From positions 1 to 47,238 of the forward strand of contig VHCM01000005.1 of NCBI GenBank assembly GCA_016871685.1: a DNA stretch of 47,238 bases, given 5' to 3'. The stretch comes from Verrucomicrobiota bacterium (GTDB lineage: Bacteria > Verrucomicrobiota > Verrucomicrobiia > Verrucomicrobiales > Akkermansiaceae). This document shows, one piece after another, positions 39,030 to 47,238 of the stretch. Made by a program: the position numbers and the translations under genes. Numbering within the stretch: the stretch's first letter is position 1; every line of letters starts with the position of its first letter. The notes under the pieces were generated by a model. The model was not told the DNA's origin, made no database searches, and worked only from the letters and a program-made list of their open reading frames with translations.

Positions 39030-42000
39030 TCAAGGAGTCGGCGGAGGCGGACTGGAGGATGGATCAACCAGTGTGGAACTGCTCGGCACGACAGTCAGAA
39101 TGACGGTGAAGGTGCTCACGCCGTCTGCATTGCTCGCGGTGATCGTGTAGGAGGTCGTCACCGTTGGATTCACCGACTGGGTGCCGGTGGCACCAACGGA
39201 GCCGATGGCCGGACTGATGCTGATCGTGCCGGGGTCGGCACCGGTGACCGTCCACGACAGCGTGGCGCTTTCTCCTACGAAAATCGCAGGCGGCGATACC
39301 GTGAATTGAATCTTCGGCTGGACGATCTTCACGGTGATGGTCACCTGCCTCGTAGACGTCAGCCCCCCTTGGCTACCCTGCTTGAAGGCGGTCAGCGTGT
39401 AGGTCGTAGTCACCGACGGGCTCACACTGAACGATCCACTGCCAGTGGAGAAGGATCCGACACTCGGCGAAATCGTCACCGAGTCTGCACCGGAGACATC
39501 CCAAGCCAAAATCGAACTTTCTCCTTCGAAAATCGAACCTGGAGACGCGGTGAACGAGGTAATCAACGGCGGCCTGTCCGGTTCGTTGACGATCACGGTG
39601 ACGGTCCGCGTCACCGTACCAGCTGAATTCGTGGCGGTAAGCGTGTAGGTGGTGTTGGCGGTGGGGCTCACGCTGACCGAGCCGCTGTTGCCTGCAGCGG
39701 CGACTCCCGGAGTGATGGTCAGCGAGGTGAGCGGACTACCGGAATCGGTTGCGACATCCCAACTGAGCGTGGTGCTGTCGCCTCTGATGATCGTGGACGG
39801 AGATGCAGTGAACGACGCGATCACCGGTGGCTGTGCGGGCGCGGTGACGGTGACCGTCACCTGACGGGTGGTCGTCAGGGCGCCCTTGGTCGCGGTGAGC
39901 GTGTAGGTCTGGGTCGCGGTGGGTGAGACCCCAGCCGATCTCGACAGAGACACCGTTCCGGGTTGCGGACTGATCGAGACGGTGTCGGCATTGATCACCT
40001 GCCAGGAAAGGATCGAGCTGTCTCCGGCAACGATCGCTGCCGGGCTGGCAGTGAACGAGACGATCGACGGCGCGACCGGAGAATTCACCCGGACGGAAAC
40101 CGAGCGGCTGACCGGGCCCGATTTGTTGATGGCCAGCAGGGTGTACGTGTAGGTGCCGGCTGCGATAGGCAGAACGGTGTTTGAGCCGCTGCCGGACACC
40201 AGGCCGACATTGGGGCTGAGCGATACCGTTGTGGCGTTGAGCACCTCCCAGCTCAGCGTGCTGGTATCCCCGACGGTCAGTACCGACGGATTCGCAGTGA
40301 ACGCAGTAATCGTCGGCGGCTGGAGTGGTGCGACCGACACCTTGACCGTGCGCGTCACGGTGCCACCAGCGTTGGTGGCCGTGAGGGTGTAGGTGGTATC
40401 GGCAATAGGATTCACCGGGCGGGTGCCGGTGGTAGCAACCGGACCGATGCCTTGGTCAATGGTCACCGTGTCGGCGTTGACCACCGACCATGCCAGCGTC
40501 GATGCATCACCGGTGATGATCGATTGCGGAGTGGCCGTGAAGCTGGCAATGGAAGGCGGTGCCGTCGGGGCAACCACCGTCACCCGGACGGCCTGGCGAT
40601 CCACTTGCCCGGAGCCGTTGGTTGCCTCGAGGGTGTAGGTGGTGGTTTGCGTGAGGGCCGGGGTGGTGATCGTGCCGCTCGACGGGTTGAGCGCGCCACT
40701 GATTCCGGTGATCGTCACCGAGGTCGCATTGGTCACCGACCACGACAGCGTCGAGGTTTGACCTTCGACAATCGTGCCGGGGCTGGCAGTGAACGAATTG
40801 ATCACCGGCGGGGCTTCGGGCGGCAGCACGGTCACCAACACGGATCGGGTGACGGATCCATTGGCGTTGGTCGCGGTGAGTGTGTAAATGGTGTTGGCGG
40901 CCGGGGTGACATTGGTCGTGCCGCTCGACGGGTTGAGCGCGCCACTGATTCCGGTGATCGTCACCGATGTCGCATTGGTCACCGACCACGACAGCGTCGA
41001 GGTTTGACCTTCGACAATCGTGCCGGGGCTGGCAGTGAACGAGTTGATCACCGGCTTGCGCTCGGCCCGAGGCTTCACAGTGACGCGCACCGTACGGGTG
41101 GCTTGTTTGGATCTGGGGAAGGTATTGCCGTCGCTGTCGATCGATCCTGCGCTGTTGGTCGCGATCAGGGTGTAATCGGTATCTTCCGTCGGAGACACAA
41201 GTGTCGAGCCGGTGGGTGGAACGAATCCGACGTTAGTGATTTCCACCGTGTCGGCTCCGGTTACGTCCCAAGAGAGAATGAAAACCCCCTCGAGTTCCGG
41301 GTGCTCTTCGGCACCAAAGGAAACGATGACCGGCAACAGCGGATCAACCAACACGGTCACCTGTTGCGGCACCTCGTCACCAATCGCGTTGGAAGCAGTC
41401 AGCGTGTAAGTGGTGGTTTCGGAGAGAGACGGGATGGCAAGGCTGCTGTTCGCTGCCAAGCCTGTGAAATCATTGCCCTTGTCATCGACAATCTGCACCG
41501 ACGTGGCATTCGAGGTGCTCCAGATCAGCGTGGTGCTGCCACCTTCATCGATCGTCGACGGCGAGGCGGTGAAGCTGTTGATGGCAGGCCTGCGCGGGTT
41601 GATCGTGACCGTCACATTCTCCGTGATGGTCGCCGAACCATTCATCGCCGTGATCGTGTAGGTGACGGTTTTCACCTCGGTCGCATCCGGCTCGGGGGTC
41701 ACCGAGGTGCTGCCGACGGCCGTGACGAGGCCGACCCCTTGATCGATGGAGATCTCGTCCGCTCCAACAACCACCCACTCGAATTCGACGCTGTCCCCGG
41801 CGGTGATCACAATCGGCGTGCCCGTGAAGCTGATGACCTCAGGTGGCAGAGGAATCACCTCGACCCTCCGGTTCCGCTGCAGGGAATCCCCCGCCGCGTT
41901 GGTGGCGGTGAGGATGTAGTCCGTCGACACAGCCGGTTTGACCACCGTGGATCCGGTTGCCGCGACATCGCCAATACCGTTGTCGATGCTGACGGTGGTT

Positions 42001-43220
42001 GCCCCAGTGACTGTCCACGAGAGCGTCGAGGTCGATACCCCGTCGGCGAGGATGCCCGTCGGATTCGCGGTGAAGGTGATCGTGGGAAGCGGCACCACGG
42101 TCACCGTGACGGTCTGGGTGACGGTTGTTCCTGCCGCATTGGTTGCCGTCAGCGTGTAGGTCGTTGTGGTTCCCGGTGTGACAACTCTGCTGGTGGTTCC
42201 AGTGACCTCGCCCACTCCGTTGTCGATCGACAAACTCGTCGCCCCGGTCGTGGACCACGAAAGGGTCGAGCTGTTCCCGGAGGTGATCGTCGCTGGATTT
42301 GCCGTGAATGACGTGATGGATGCGGGAGGAACCGTCGTCACCGTCACCGTCTGCGTCTGGGTAATCGTCTCGCCGGAGGGATTCGTGGCTGTGATCGTGT
42401 AGGTCGTCGTTTCGGTAGGCGAGTCCATGATCTTGCCGGAAGCGTCGACCGTACCGATCCCCGGGCTGATCGTGACGTTCGTCACATTACTGAAACCCCA
42501 CGAGAGCGTGGTGCTGCCTCCGCTCGTGATGGTGTTTGGGCCAGCGGTGAACGGCTCGTTGATCACCGGCTTTTCAGTCAGTAGCGGATTATTCCCCGCC
42601 AGGTCAGTCGGCGGGGCGTCCGGAAAGCGGCCGGAGACGCCGGCGGTGTTGACGTCGATGCCTTCGCCGGGGAAGCGCAGCGGGTCCCAGACTCGGTTGG
42701 GTGCGGCATCCATCGCGGCGTCGTAGATGCTTTCGCGGCGGTTCGGCGCGCCCTCGATGGCGGCATTGAGGATGGTGGTGAGATTTTCTTGTGATGCGGC
42801 GGCGCCGCCGGTGATTGCGATCGCGGCGGAGACGATGGTGCGCGCGCTTTCGGGCGATGCGGTGGCCGCGGCCGAGACGATGTTGGCAAGTTGATCGGGC
42901 GCGGCGGCGATCGCAGATTTGATGAGGCCGTCGAGCAGCGAGACGTATTCCGGATCGTCGCGCAACGCGTCGATCGCACCGCGGATGATGTCACGCGAAG
43001 CGGATGGTTTCTCCTTCACCAAGCGCGACACGATGTCGGCGACTTTCTTGCGGTTGTCCTTCACCTGCGAGAACGCGCGGTTGTAGTCGATGCTGTTACG
43101 CGCGGATGACTCGGCGGGTGGCGGTGGCGGTGTGGTGCCGGGGCGCGCAGGTCGTTGCGCCTGCAGAGGCAGCAGCGTGAGCGTGAACAGGAACAGGAGG
43201 ATCTTGGCGAGTGGGTACAT
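39030..43220 (-). CDS. Large secreted protein (1396 aa): N-terminal helical repeat region plus about 14 tandem Ig-like modules
   Basis: Signal MYPLAKILLFLFTLTLLPLQAQ; Pro-rich linker; AAPDQLANIVSAAATASPESARTIVSAA helical repeats; about 14 copies of ITSFTASPxTIxxGxSSTLSWxVxxATSVTI...TTTYTLTATN. Confidence 0.93.
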   Translation of the reverse strand: MYPLAKILLFLFTLTLLPLQAQRPARPGTTPPPPPAESSARNSIDYNRAFSQVKDNRKKVADIVSRLVKEKPSASRDIIRGAIDALRDDPEYVSLLDGLIKSAIAAAPDQLANIVSAAATASPESARTIVSAAIAITGGAAASQENLTTILNAAIEGAPNRRESIYDAAMDAAPNRVWDPLRFPGEGIDVNTAGVSGRFPDAPPTDLAGNNPLLTEKPVINEPFTAGPNTITSGGSTTLSWGFSNVTNVTISPGIGTVDASGKIMDSPTETTTYTITATNPSGETITQTQTVTVTTVPPASITSFTANPATITSGNSSTLSWSTTGATSLSIDNGVGEVTGTTSRVVTPGTTTTYTLTATNAAGTTVTQTVTVTVVPLPTITFTANPTGILADGVSTSTLSWTVTGATTVSIDNGIGDVAATGSTVVKPAVSTDYILTATNAAGDSLQRNRRVEVIPLPPEVISFTGTPIVITAGDSVEFEWVVVGADEISIDQGVGLVTAVGSTSVTPEPDATEVKTVTYTITAMNGSATITENVTVTINPRRPAINSFTASPSTIDEGGSTTLIWSTSNATSVQIVDDKGNDFTGLAANSSLAIPSLSETTTYTLTASNAIGDEVPQQVTVLVDPLLPVIVSFGAEEHPELEGVFILSWDVTGADTVEITNVGFVPPTGSTLVSPTEDTDYTLIATNSAGSIDSDGNTFPRSKQATRTVRVTVKPRAERKPVINSFTASPGTIVEGQTSTLSWSVTNATSVTITGISGALNPSSGTTNVTPAANTIYTLTATNANGSVTRSVLVTVLPPEAPPVINSFTASPGTIVEGQTSTLSWSVTNATSVTITGISGALNPSSGTITTPALTQTTTYTLEATNGSGQVDRQAVRVTVVAPTAPPSIASFTATPQSIITGDASTLAWSVVNADTVTIDQGIGPVATTGTRPVNPIADTTYTLTATNAGGTVTRTVKVSVAPLQPPTITAFTANPSVLTVGDTSTLSWEVLNATTVSLSPNVGLVSGSGSNTVLPIAAGTYTYTLLAINKSGPVSRSVSVRVNSPVAPSIVSFTASPAAIVAGDSSILSWQVINADTVSISPQPGTVSLSRSAGVSPTATQTYTLTATKGALTTTRQVTVTVTAPAQPPVIASFTASPSTIIRGDSTTLSWDVATDSGSPLTSLTITPGVAAAGNSGSVSVSPTANTTYTLTATNSAGTVTRTVTVIVNEPDRPPLITSFTASPGSIFEGESSILAWDVSGADSVTISPSVGSFSTGSGSFSVSPSVTTTYTLTAFKQGSQGGLTSTRQVTITVKIVQPKIQFTVSPPAIFVGESATLSWTVTGADPGTISISPAIGSVGATGTQSVNPTVTTSYTITASNADGVSTFTVILTVVPSSSTLVDPSSSPPPPTP
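40671..41055 (-). repeat. 139-bp near-identical direct repeat at 246-bp spacing inside the 1396-aa CDS
   Basis: 40671-40809 and 40917-41055 differ at only two positions by eye (aggtcg/atgtcg and gaattg/gagttg); both encode INSFTASPGTIVEGQTSTLSWSVTNATSVTITGISGALNPSSGT. Confidence 0.9.
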
Positions 43221-43246
43221 GGTGGGACGACGTGATGCGTGGTCGT

Positions 43247-43320
43247 TGGAGCGGGCAGCGGGAATCGAACCCGCATGGCCAGCTTGGAAGGCTGGAACTT
43301 TACCATTAAGCTATGCCCGC
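43247..43320 (-). tRNA. tRNA-Gly (anticodon UCC)
   Basis: Minus strand GCGGGCATAGCTTAATGGTAAAGTTCCAGCCTTCCAAGCTGGCCATGCGGGTTCGATTCCCGCTGCCCGCTCCA: acceptor GCGGGCA/TGCCCGC, anticodon loop CTTCCAA, encoded CCA. Confidence 0.95.
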
Positions 43321-43463
43321 CTCGCCATCATTGCACCAGATCCTGCGGCCCGGAGCAAGCTGATTTTCACAAAAATCGGGGGTTTTTTCTGCCCGAAAGT
43401 GACGAAATCGCCTTGAATCCGTGCCGCGAGGCACCCAGATTGGGGCGCGCGGCCTCCGCCAAC

Positions 43464-43534
43464 GCGGGTGTGGTTCAATGGCAGAACGTGAGCTTCCCAA
43501 GCTTGAAACGCGGGTTCGATTCCCGCCACCCGTA
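43464..43534 (+). tRNA. tRNA-Gly (anticodon CCC)
   Basis: GCGGGTGTGGTTCAATGGCAGAACGTGAGCTTCCCAAGCTTGAAACGCGGGTTCGATTCCCGCCACCCGTA: acceptor GCGGGTG/CACCCGT (G1.U72), anticodon loop TTCCCAA, T-arm GCGGGTTCGATTCCCGC; no encoded CCA. Confidence 0.9.
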
Positions 43535-43655
43535 GGGGCCGCAAAAAACCGGGTGAAAATGAGTGAAATCCGCTCATGAAATGATTTCGATAGACTGGCG
43601 GGAATCGCACAAAAAACTATCATCACAATCGGCGGCGCAGGCAGGCACAACCCTC

Positions 43656-44423
43656 TCACAGGCCGCTCGGGTGGTCGGCGAATTCCCAGGAAATCCCGTA
43701 TTTCCGGGAAATTTCCTCGGCCAACGCCTTCACCCCGAAGGTTTCGGTGGCGTAGTGTCCGGCATAGAGCAGATTGATCCCCAATTCCTCGGCCAGCGGA
43801 TAGCTCCAGTGCGGGCCTTCGCCGGTGATGAACGTATCCACTCCGCAAGCGGCAACCGCCGCCACTTCGCTGCCGGCACCACCGGTGATGATCCCGACAC
43901 GGGTAATGGAATCCGGTCCTCCTGGACAAATGTGAACACGACCGTTTCCCAAAACGTCGGATAGTTGATCGGCGAGCGATTGCCGTGTCCCCTGCCAAGT
44001 GCCCCTGAGCCCCATCGGTCCGTCGCGCCCGTCGAGAAAGGGCTCGGGCGCATCGATGCCGATCGCGCGGGCCAGCCGGATGTTGTTGCCCCATTGCGGG
44101 TGGACGTCGAGCGGCAGGTGGCTGGAGTAGATCGCGAGGTCGGCGTCCATCGCGGTCTTGAGTTTCCGATACAACGCGCCGGTGACGCGCTGCGCGCCCT
44201 GCCAGAACATGCCGTGGTGGACGACGAGCAAGGTTGGTCGTCCGGCGGCTGCGGTGACGGCGGCGTTGACGACCGGCAGGGATGCGTCGACGGCGGCGAC
44301 GACGTGTCGGACTTCACCATGGTTGGCGAGTTGCAGTCCGTTGACCGCACCCGGGTAATCGGTGAACTCCGCGGTGCGGAGCGACTGATCGAGAAACGCG
44401 ACGATCGCATCGAGTTCGGCCAT
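43656..44423 (-). CDS. Nif3-like dinuclear metal center protein (YbgI/DUF34 family)
   Basis: DYPGAVNGLQLAN...LLVVHHGMFWQGAQRVTGALYRKLKTAMDADLAIYSSHLPLDVHPQWGNNIRLARAIG...GGAGSEVAAVAACGVDTFITGEGPHW. Confidence 0.94.
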   Translation of the reverse strand: MAELDAIVAFLDQSLRTAEFTDYPGAVNGLQLANHGEVRHVVAAVDASLPVVNAAVTAAAGRPTLLVVHHGMFWQGAQRVTGALYRKLKTAMDADLAIYSSHLPLDVHPQWGNNIRLARAIGIDAPEPFLDGRDGPMGLRGTWQGTRQSLADQLSDVLGNGRVHICPGGPDSITRVGIITGGAGSEVAAVAACGVDTFITGEGPHWSYPLAEELGINLLYAGHYATETFGVKALAEEISRKYGISWEFADHPSGL

Positions 44424-44432
44424 GGAGGGAGT

Positions 44433-45230
44433 CTAATCGTGTCGGCTCCAGATGACAACATCGGGGCGTTCGCACGGCGTGCGTCCTTCGATGAAGCCCG
44501 CAAGATCCGCGGGCAACGGCGACGACCAACGGCAGTTCGATCCCCGCCAGGGCAATTCCAGTCTTGCCGCGTGCAACGCATGGCGCGGCAGCAGCAGTCG
44601 CGCGAAGAGTTCCGCGCTCCATCCGTGTGCCATCCAATCGAGATACTCCGCTCCGTCGCCCGAATAGAGTTTGTCGCCGACCAATGGATGTCGGGCATGC
44701 GCGAGGTGGACGCGGATCTGATGCATGCGGCCGGTCTCGGGAATACAGCGCAGCAATGCGAACGCGCATCCATCGCGCTCGAACCGCTGTTCGACCGCAA
44801 CGCGGGTGATGCACGGTTTTCCCTGCGAATGAACGATCTGGCGCACCCAGATGTCGGAGGAAGCGACCGAACCCGCTCGCAAGATCGGCTCGTCGATGAT
44901 CCACACGTCACGCGTCGGCCATCCGTGCACGATCGCCAGGTACTCCTTGTGCACCTCGCGCCGGTCGAAGGCCATGCCGAGTTCGCGCGCGGCATCGCGA
45001 TGCTTGGCGACGAGCACGAGTCCGCTGGTCTCGCGATCGAGGCGGTTGACCACCGCAGGCCGCGCGCCGTTCTCCATTTCGTAGGCGAGCAGGTGTTCGA
45101 CTCCGCCGAGCAGGGTTGGCTCCGGTTTGCGGTTCGCCGGATGCACGATGAGCGGCGCCGGCTTGTCGACGACGATCCAATCGGTGCATTCGTCAACGAC
45201 ACGGAAATCGACGACGACCTGCAGGCTCAT
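44433..45230 (-). CDS. RluA-family pseudouridine synthase
   Basis: WIVVDKPAPLIVHPAN...AVVNRLDRETSGLVLVAKHRDAARELGMAFDRREVHKEYLAIVHG: RluA catalytic R-L-D motif. Start ATG 45230. Confidence 0.94.
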   Translation of the reverse strand: MSLQVVVDFRVVDECTDWIVVDKPAPLIVHPANRKPEPTLLGGVEHLLAYEMENGARPAVVNRLDRETSGLVLVAKHRDAARELGMAFDRREVHKEYLAIVHGWPTRDVWIIDEPILRAGSVASSDIWVRQIVHSQGKPCITRVAVEQRFERDGCAFALLRCIPETGRMHQIRVHLAHARHPLVGDKLYSGDGAEYLDWMAHGWSAELFARLLLPRHALHAARLELPWRGSNCRWSSPLPADLAGFIEGRTPCERPDVVIWSRHD

Positions 45231-45242
45231 GGGGATGGAGTT

Positions 45243-45384
45243 TGAAGACGCAAGACGCAAGACTTCAAGACGCAAGATGGGAGAATGCGTCGTCGGCAAG
45301 ACATGTGTGGCCACAATCCCTCCGTGAATGTTCCCTATCTCCAATTTCCCATCTCCAATCTCCAATCCCCCTTCCCTACTTTCC
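45243..45384. repeat. Intergenic microrepeats: AAGACGC array plus TCTCCAAT array
   Basis: GAAGACGCAAGACGCAAGACTTCAAGACGCAAG (45244-45276) and ATCTCCAATTTCCCATCTCCAATCTCCAATCCC (about 45337-45369) between the RluA-like gene and the P-type ATPase stop. Confidence 0.6.
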
Positions 45385-47238
45385 CTATCCTTTTGCGATC
45401 ATCAGCAAGCGCAGGCCGTTGAGGCAGACGAGCACGGTGCTGCCTTCGTGGCCGATGACGCCGACCGGCAATGGCAGCGAGAAACCGAGCGCGGCGCCGA
45501 CGAGGACAAGGATCACCGCCGCGGCGAACGCGAGGTTCTGCACGAGCACGCGCTTCGCCCGGCGCGTGTGCGCCAACAGAATCGGAATGTTCTCGATCCG
45601 GTCGCCCATGAGCACGATGTCGGCCGTCTCCATCGCCACATCCGTGCCGACGGCACCCATCGCGACACCGACGTCCGACATCGCCAGCGCGGGCGCGTCG
45701 TTCACGCCGTCACCCACCATCATCACCGTGCCCTCCTTGCGCAGCTCGCGGATGATCTCGAGCTTGTCGCTCGGCAGCAGTTGGGCGCGCACCTCATCGA
45801 CACCCGCTTCCTTCGCAATCGCGCGCGCCACAAGTTCGTGATCACCCGTCAGCATCACGACCCGCCGCACCCCCAGCCGATGCAGCGAGGAAACGAGTTC
45901 GACCGCCTGCGGGCGAATCGTGTCGGACAAGGCGAACACCGCCAGTGCCGTCACCCTGTCGCCATCGCGCCGACCCAGCCAGATGCAGGTTTTTCCTTCG
46001 GCCTGCAAACGCGCGGCCTCGTCGCGCAGCACAGCATCCTTCGCTGCTCCCAGTTCATCGAACCAATGCCCGCTGCCCACCACATGCCGCGACGTCCCCA
46101 GCGTCGCCTCGGCACCCTTGCCAGCCAGCGATTGGAAATCGGTGACGGCCTGCGGCATGAGATGCAGATCCGCCGCACATTTGACGATCGCCCGCGCCAA
46201 CGGATGCTCCGAGCGCGATTCAATCGCCGCACAAGTCTGCAACACGGCAACCGCTTCCGCCGACAGGTCGCGACCGGGAACCAGAATCCCTGTGGCGGTG
46301 ACGATATGGGTCAGCGACGGCTTGCCGACCGTGAGCGTCCCGGTCTTGTCCACCGCCACAATATCGACCGCGGCCGCACGCTCCAGATGGGATCCGCCCT
46401 TGATGAGGATGCCCTTGCGCGCGGCACCGCCGATGGCCGAGAGCACGGTCGCCGGCGTGCTGATGATCAACGCGCACGGTGAGGCGACCACCATCACCGT
46501 CATCGCGCGATAAAAAGCCGACGCGAAATCCGCGCCCGCCGCGAACGGCAGGGCAAACACCAGCACGGTGAGGCCGATCACCCCCATCGCATAATACTGC
46601 TCCGCCTTTTCCAGAAACCGCTGGGTTTTTGATTTTTCGGATTGCGCCTCGGCGACCAGCCTCACCATCCGCGCGAGCGTCGAGTCCTCCGACGGCCGGA
46701 CCACACGCATCTCGATGCCGCCGCTCTGGTTCATCGTCCCGGCGAACAACGATGATCCCGCGCTTTTCGACACCGGCATCGATTCTCCAGTCAAGGACGA
46801 CTCGTCCACACTGGTGCGACCTTCGGTGAGCGTCCCGTCGACCGGAATCAGCCCGCCGGGACCGACGACGACGAGGTCACCCACGCGGACTTGATCGACC
46901 GACACGGTGACCAGATCCGGTCCGCGCCTGACGACGGCCTCCCTCGGGCGCAGCGAGAGCAACGACGCGATCGCGCGGCGCGTGCGCTCCATCGCGTGCG
47001 TTTGAAGGACGTTCGAGAAGCTGAACAAAAACAACAGCAAGGCTCCTTCGAACGGCGCGCCGATCAGTGCCGCACCCAGCGCGGCCAGGACCATGAGTAC
47101 ATCGACGTCGAGCACTCGCTCGCGCAACGAGGCCACCGCCGATCTCACCCCCTGTTGACCGGCGAACAGATAAGCACCCAGGTACAACCAGCCGGGCAAG
47201 GAGGTGGAAGCGCCCCAGCGATCAACACCCGCCGCAGC
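45385..47238 (-). CDS. Heavy-metal translocating P-type ATPase, P1B-4-like (N-terminus beyond window)
   Basis: Phosphorylation site VDKTGTLTVGK; TGES; MVGDGVNDAPALAMSDVG; TM motif SPC (VVASPCALII) and HEGSTVLVCLNGLRLL typical of the P1B-4 subgroup. ORF open toward the window edge. Confidence 0.92.
   Translation of the reverse strand, partial: AAAGVDRWGASTSLPGWLYLGAYLFAGQQGVRSAVASLRERVLDVDVLMVLAALGAALIGAPFEGALLLFLFSFSNVLQTHAMERTRRAIASLLSLRPREAVVRRGPDLVTVSVDQVRVGDLVVVGPGGLIPVDGTLTEGRTSVDESSLTGESMPVSKSAGSSLFAGTMNQSGGIEMRVVRPSEDSTLARMVRLVAEAQSEKSKTQRFLEKAEQYYAMGVIGLTVLVFALPFAAGADFASAFYRAMTVMVVASPCALIISTPATVLSAIGGAARKGILIKGGSHLERAAAVDIVAVDKTGTLTVGKPSLTHIVTATGILVPGRDLSAEAVAVLQTCAAIESRSEHPLARAIVKCAADLHLMPQAVTDFQSLAGKGAEATLGTSRHVVGSGHWFDELGAAKDAVLRDEAARLQAEGKTCIWLGRRDGDRVTALAVFALSDTIRPQAVELVSSLHRLGVRRVVMLTGDHELVARAIAKEAGVDEVRAQLLPSDKLEIIRELRKEGTVMMVGDGVNDAPALAMSDVGVAMGAVGTDVAMETADIVLMGDRIENIPILLAHTRRAKRVLVQNLAFAAAVILVLVGAALGFSLPLPVGVIGHEGSTVLVCLNGLRLLMIAKG

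Noticed and set aside
39030-43220. Regular repeats considered as a possible CRISPR array or satellite
   Set aside because: The period is about 250 bp, in frame and translates to Ig modules; no short palindromic repeats with unique spacers.
43239-43610. Small ORFs such as SGNRTRMASLEGWNFTIKLCP and VAGIEPAFQAWEAHVLPLNHTRVGGG
   Set aside because: These are translations of the two tRNA-Gly genes, a common false protein call.

Overview
GC-rich bacterial chromosomal window. Gene content and domain style suggest a Verrucomicrobia-like organism; this is inference, with no search run. Housekeeping genes recognised: TetR regulator, Amidase_3, YmdB-like phosphoesterase, pyrC, tsaD, HAD phosphatase, SAM methyltransferase, rpsP, pgi, recG, DUF971, YggS, S41 C-terminal processing protease, Nif3-like, RluA-like pseudouridine synthase, a P1B-4-type metal ATPase truncated by the window edge, and two tRNA-Gly genes. 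An exopolysaccharide-type export block (outer-membrane beta-barrel, Wzc-like BY-kinase, Wza-like protein) is also present. About 22 kb of the window is three giant minus-strand ORFs (3204, about 2689 and 1396 aa). All three are built from one about 80-90 aa Ig-like module (about 11, 8 and 14 copies). In the first two, the Ig modules alternate with discoidin-like, PA14-like, 'GHGGWGW' and other lectin-like modules. This mosaic surface-protein family, the last member of which sits directly upstream of the EPS genes, is the best candidate for an undescribed system. Other observations include a SGNH hydrolase split by a single in-frame amber codon, a decayed AbiEii-like remnant, dispersed AAGACGC-type intergenic microrepeats, a near-identical internal repeat, a 2.2 kb multi-domain tandem cassette, and a divergent tRNA-Gly(UCC)/tRNA-Gly(CCC) pair.
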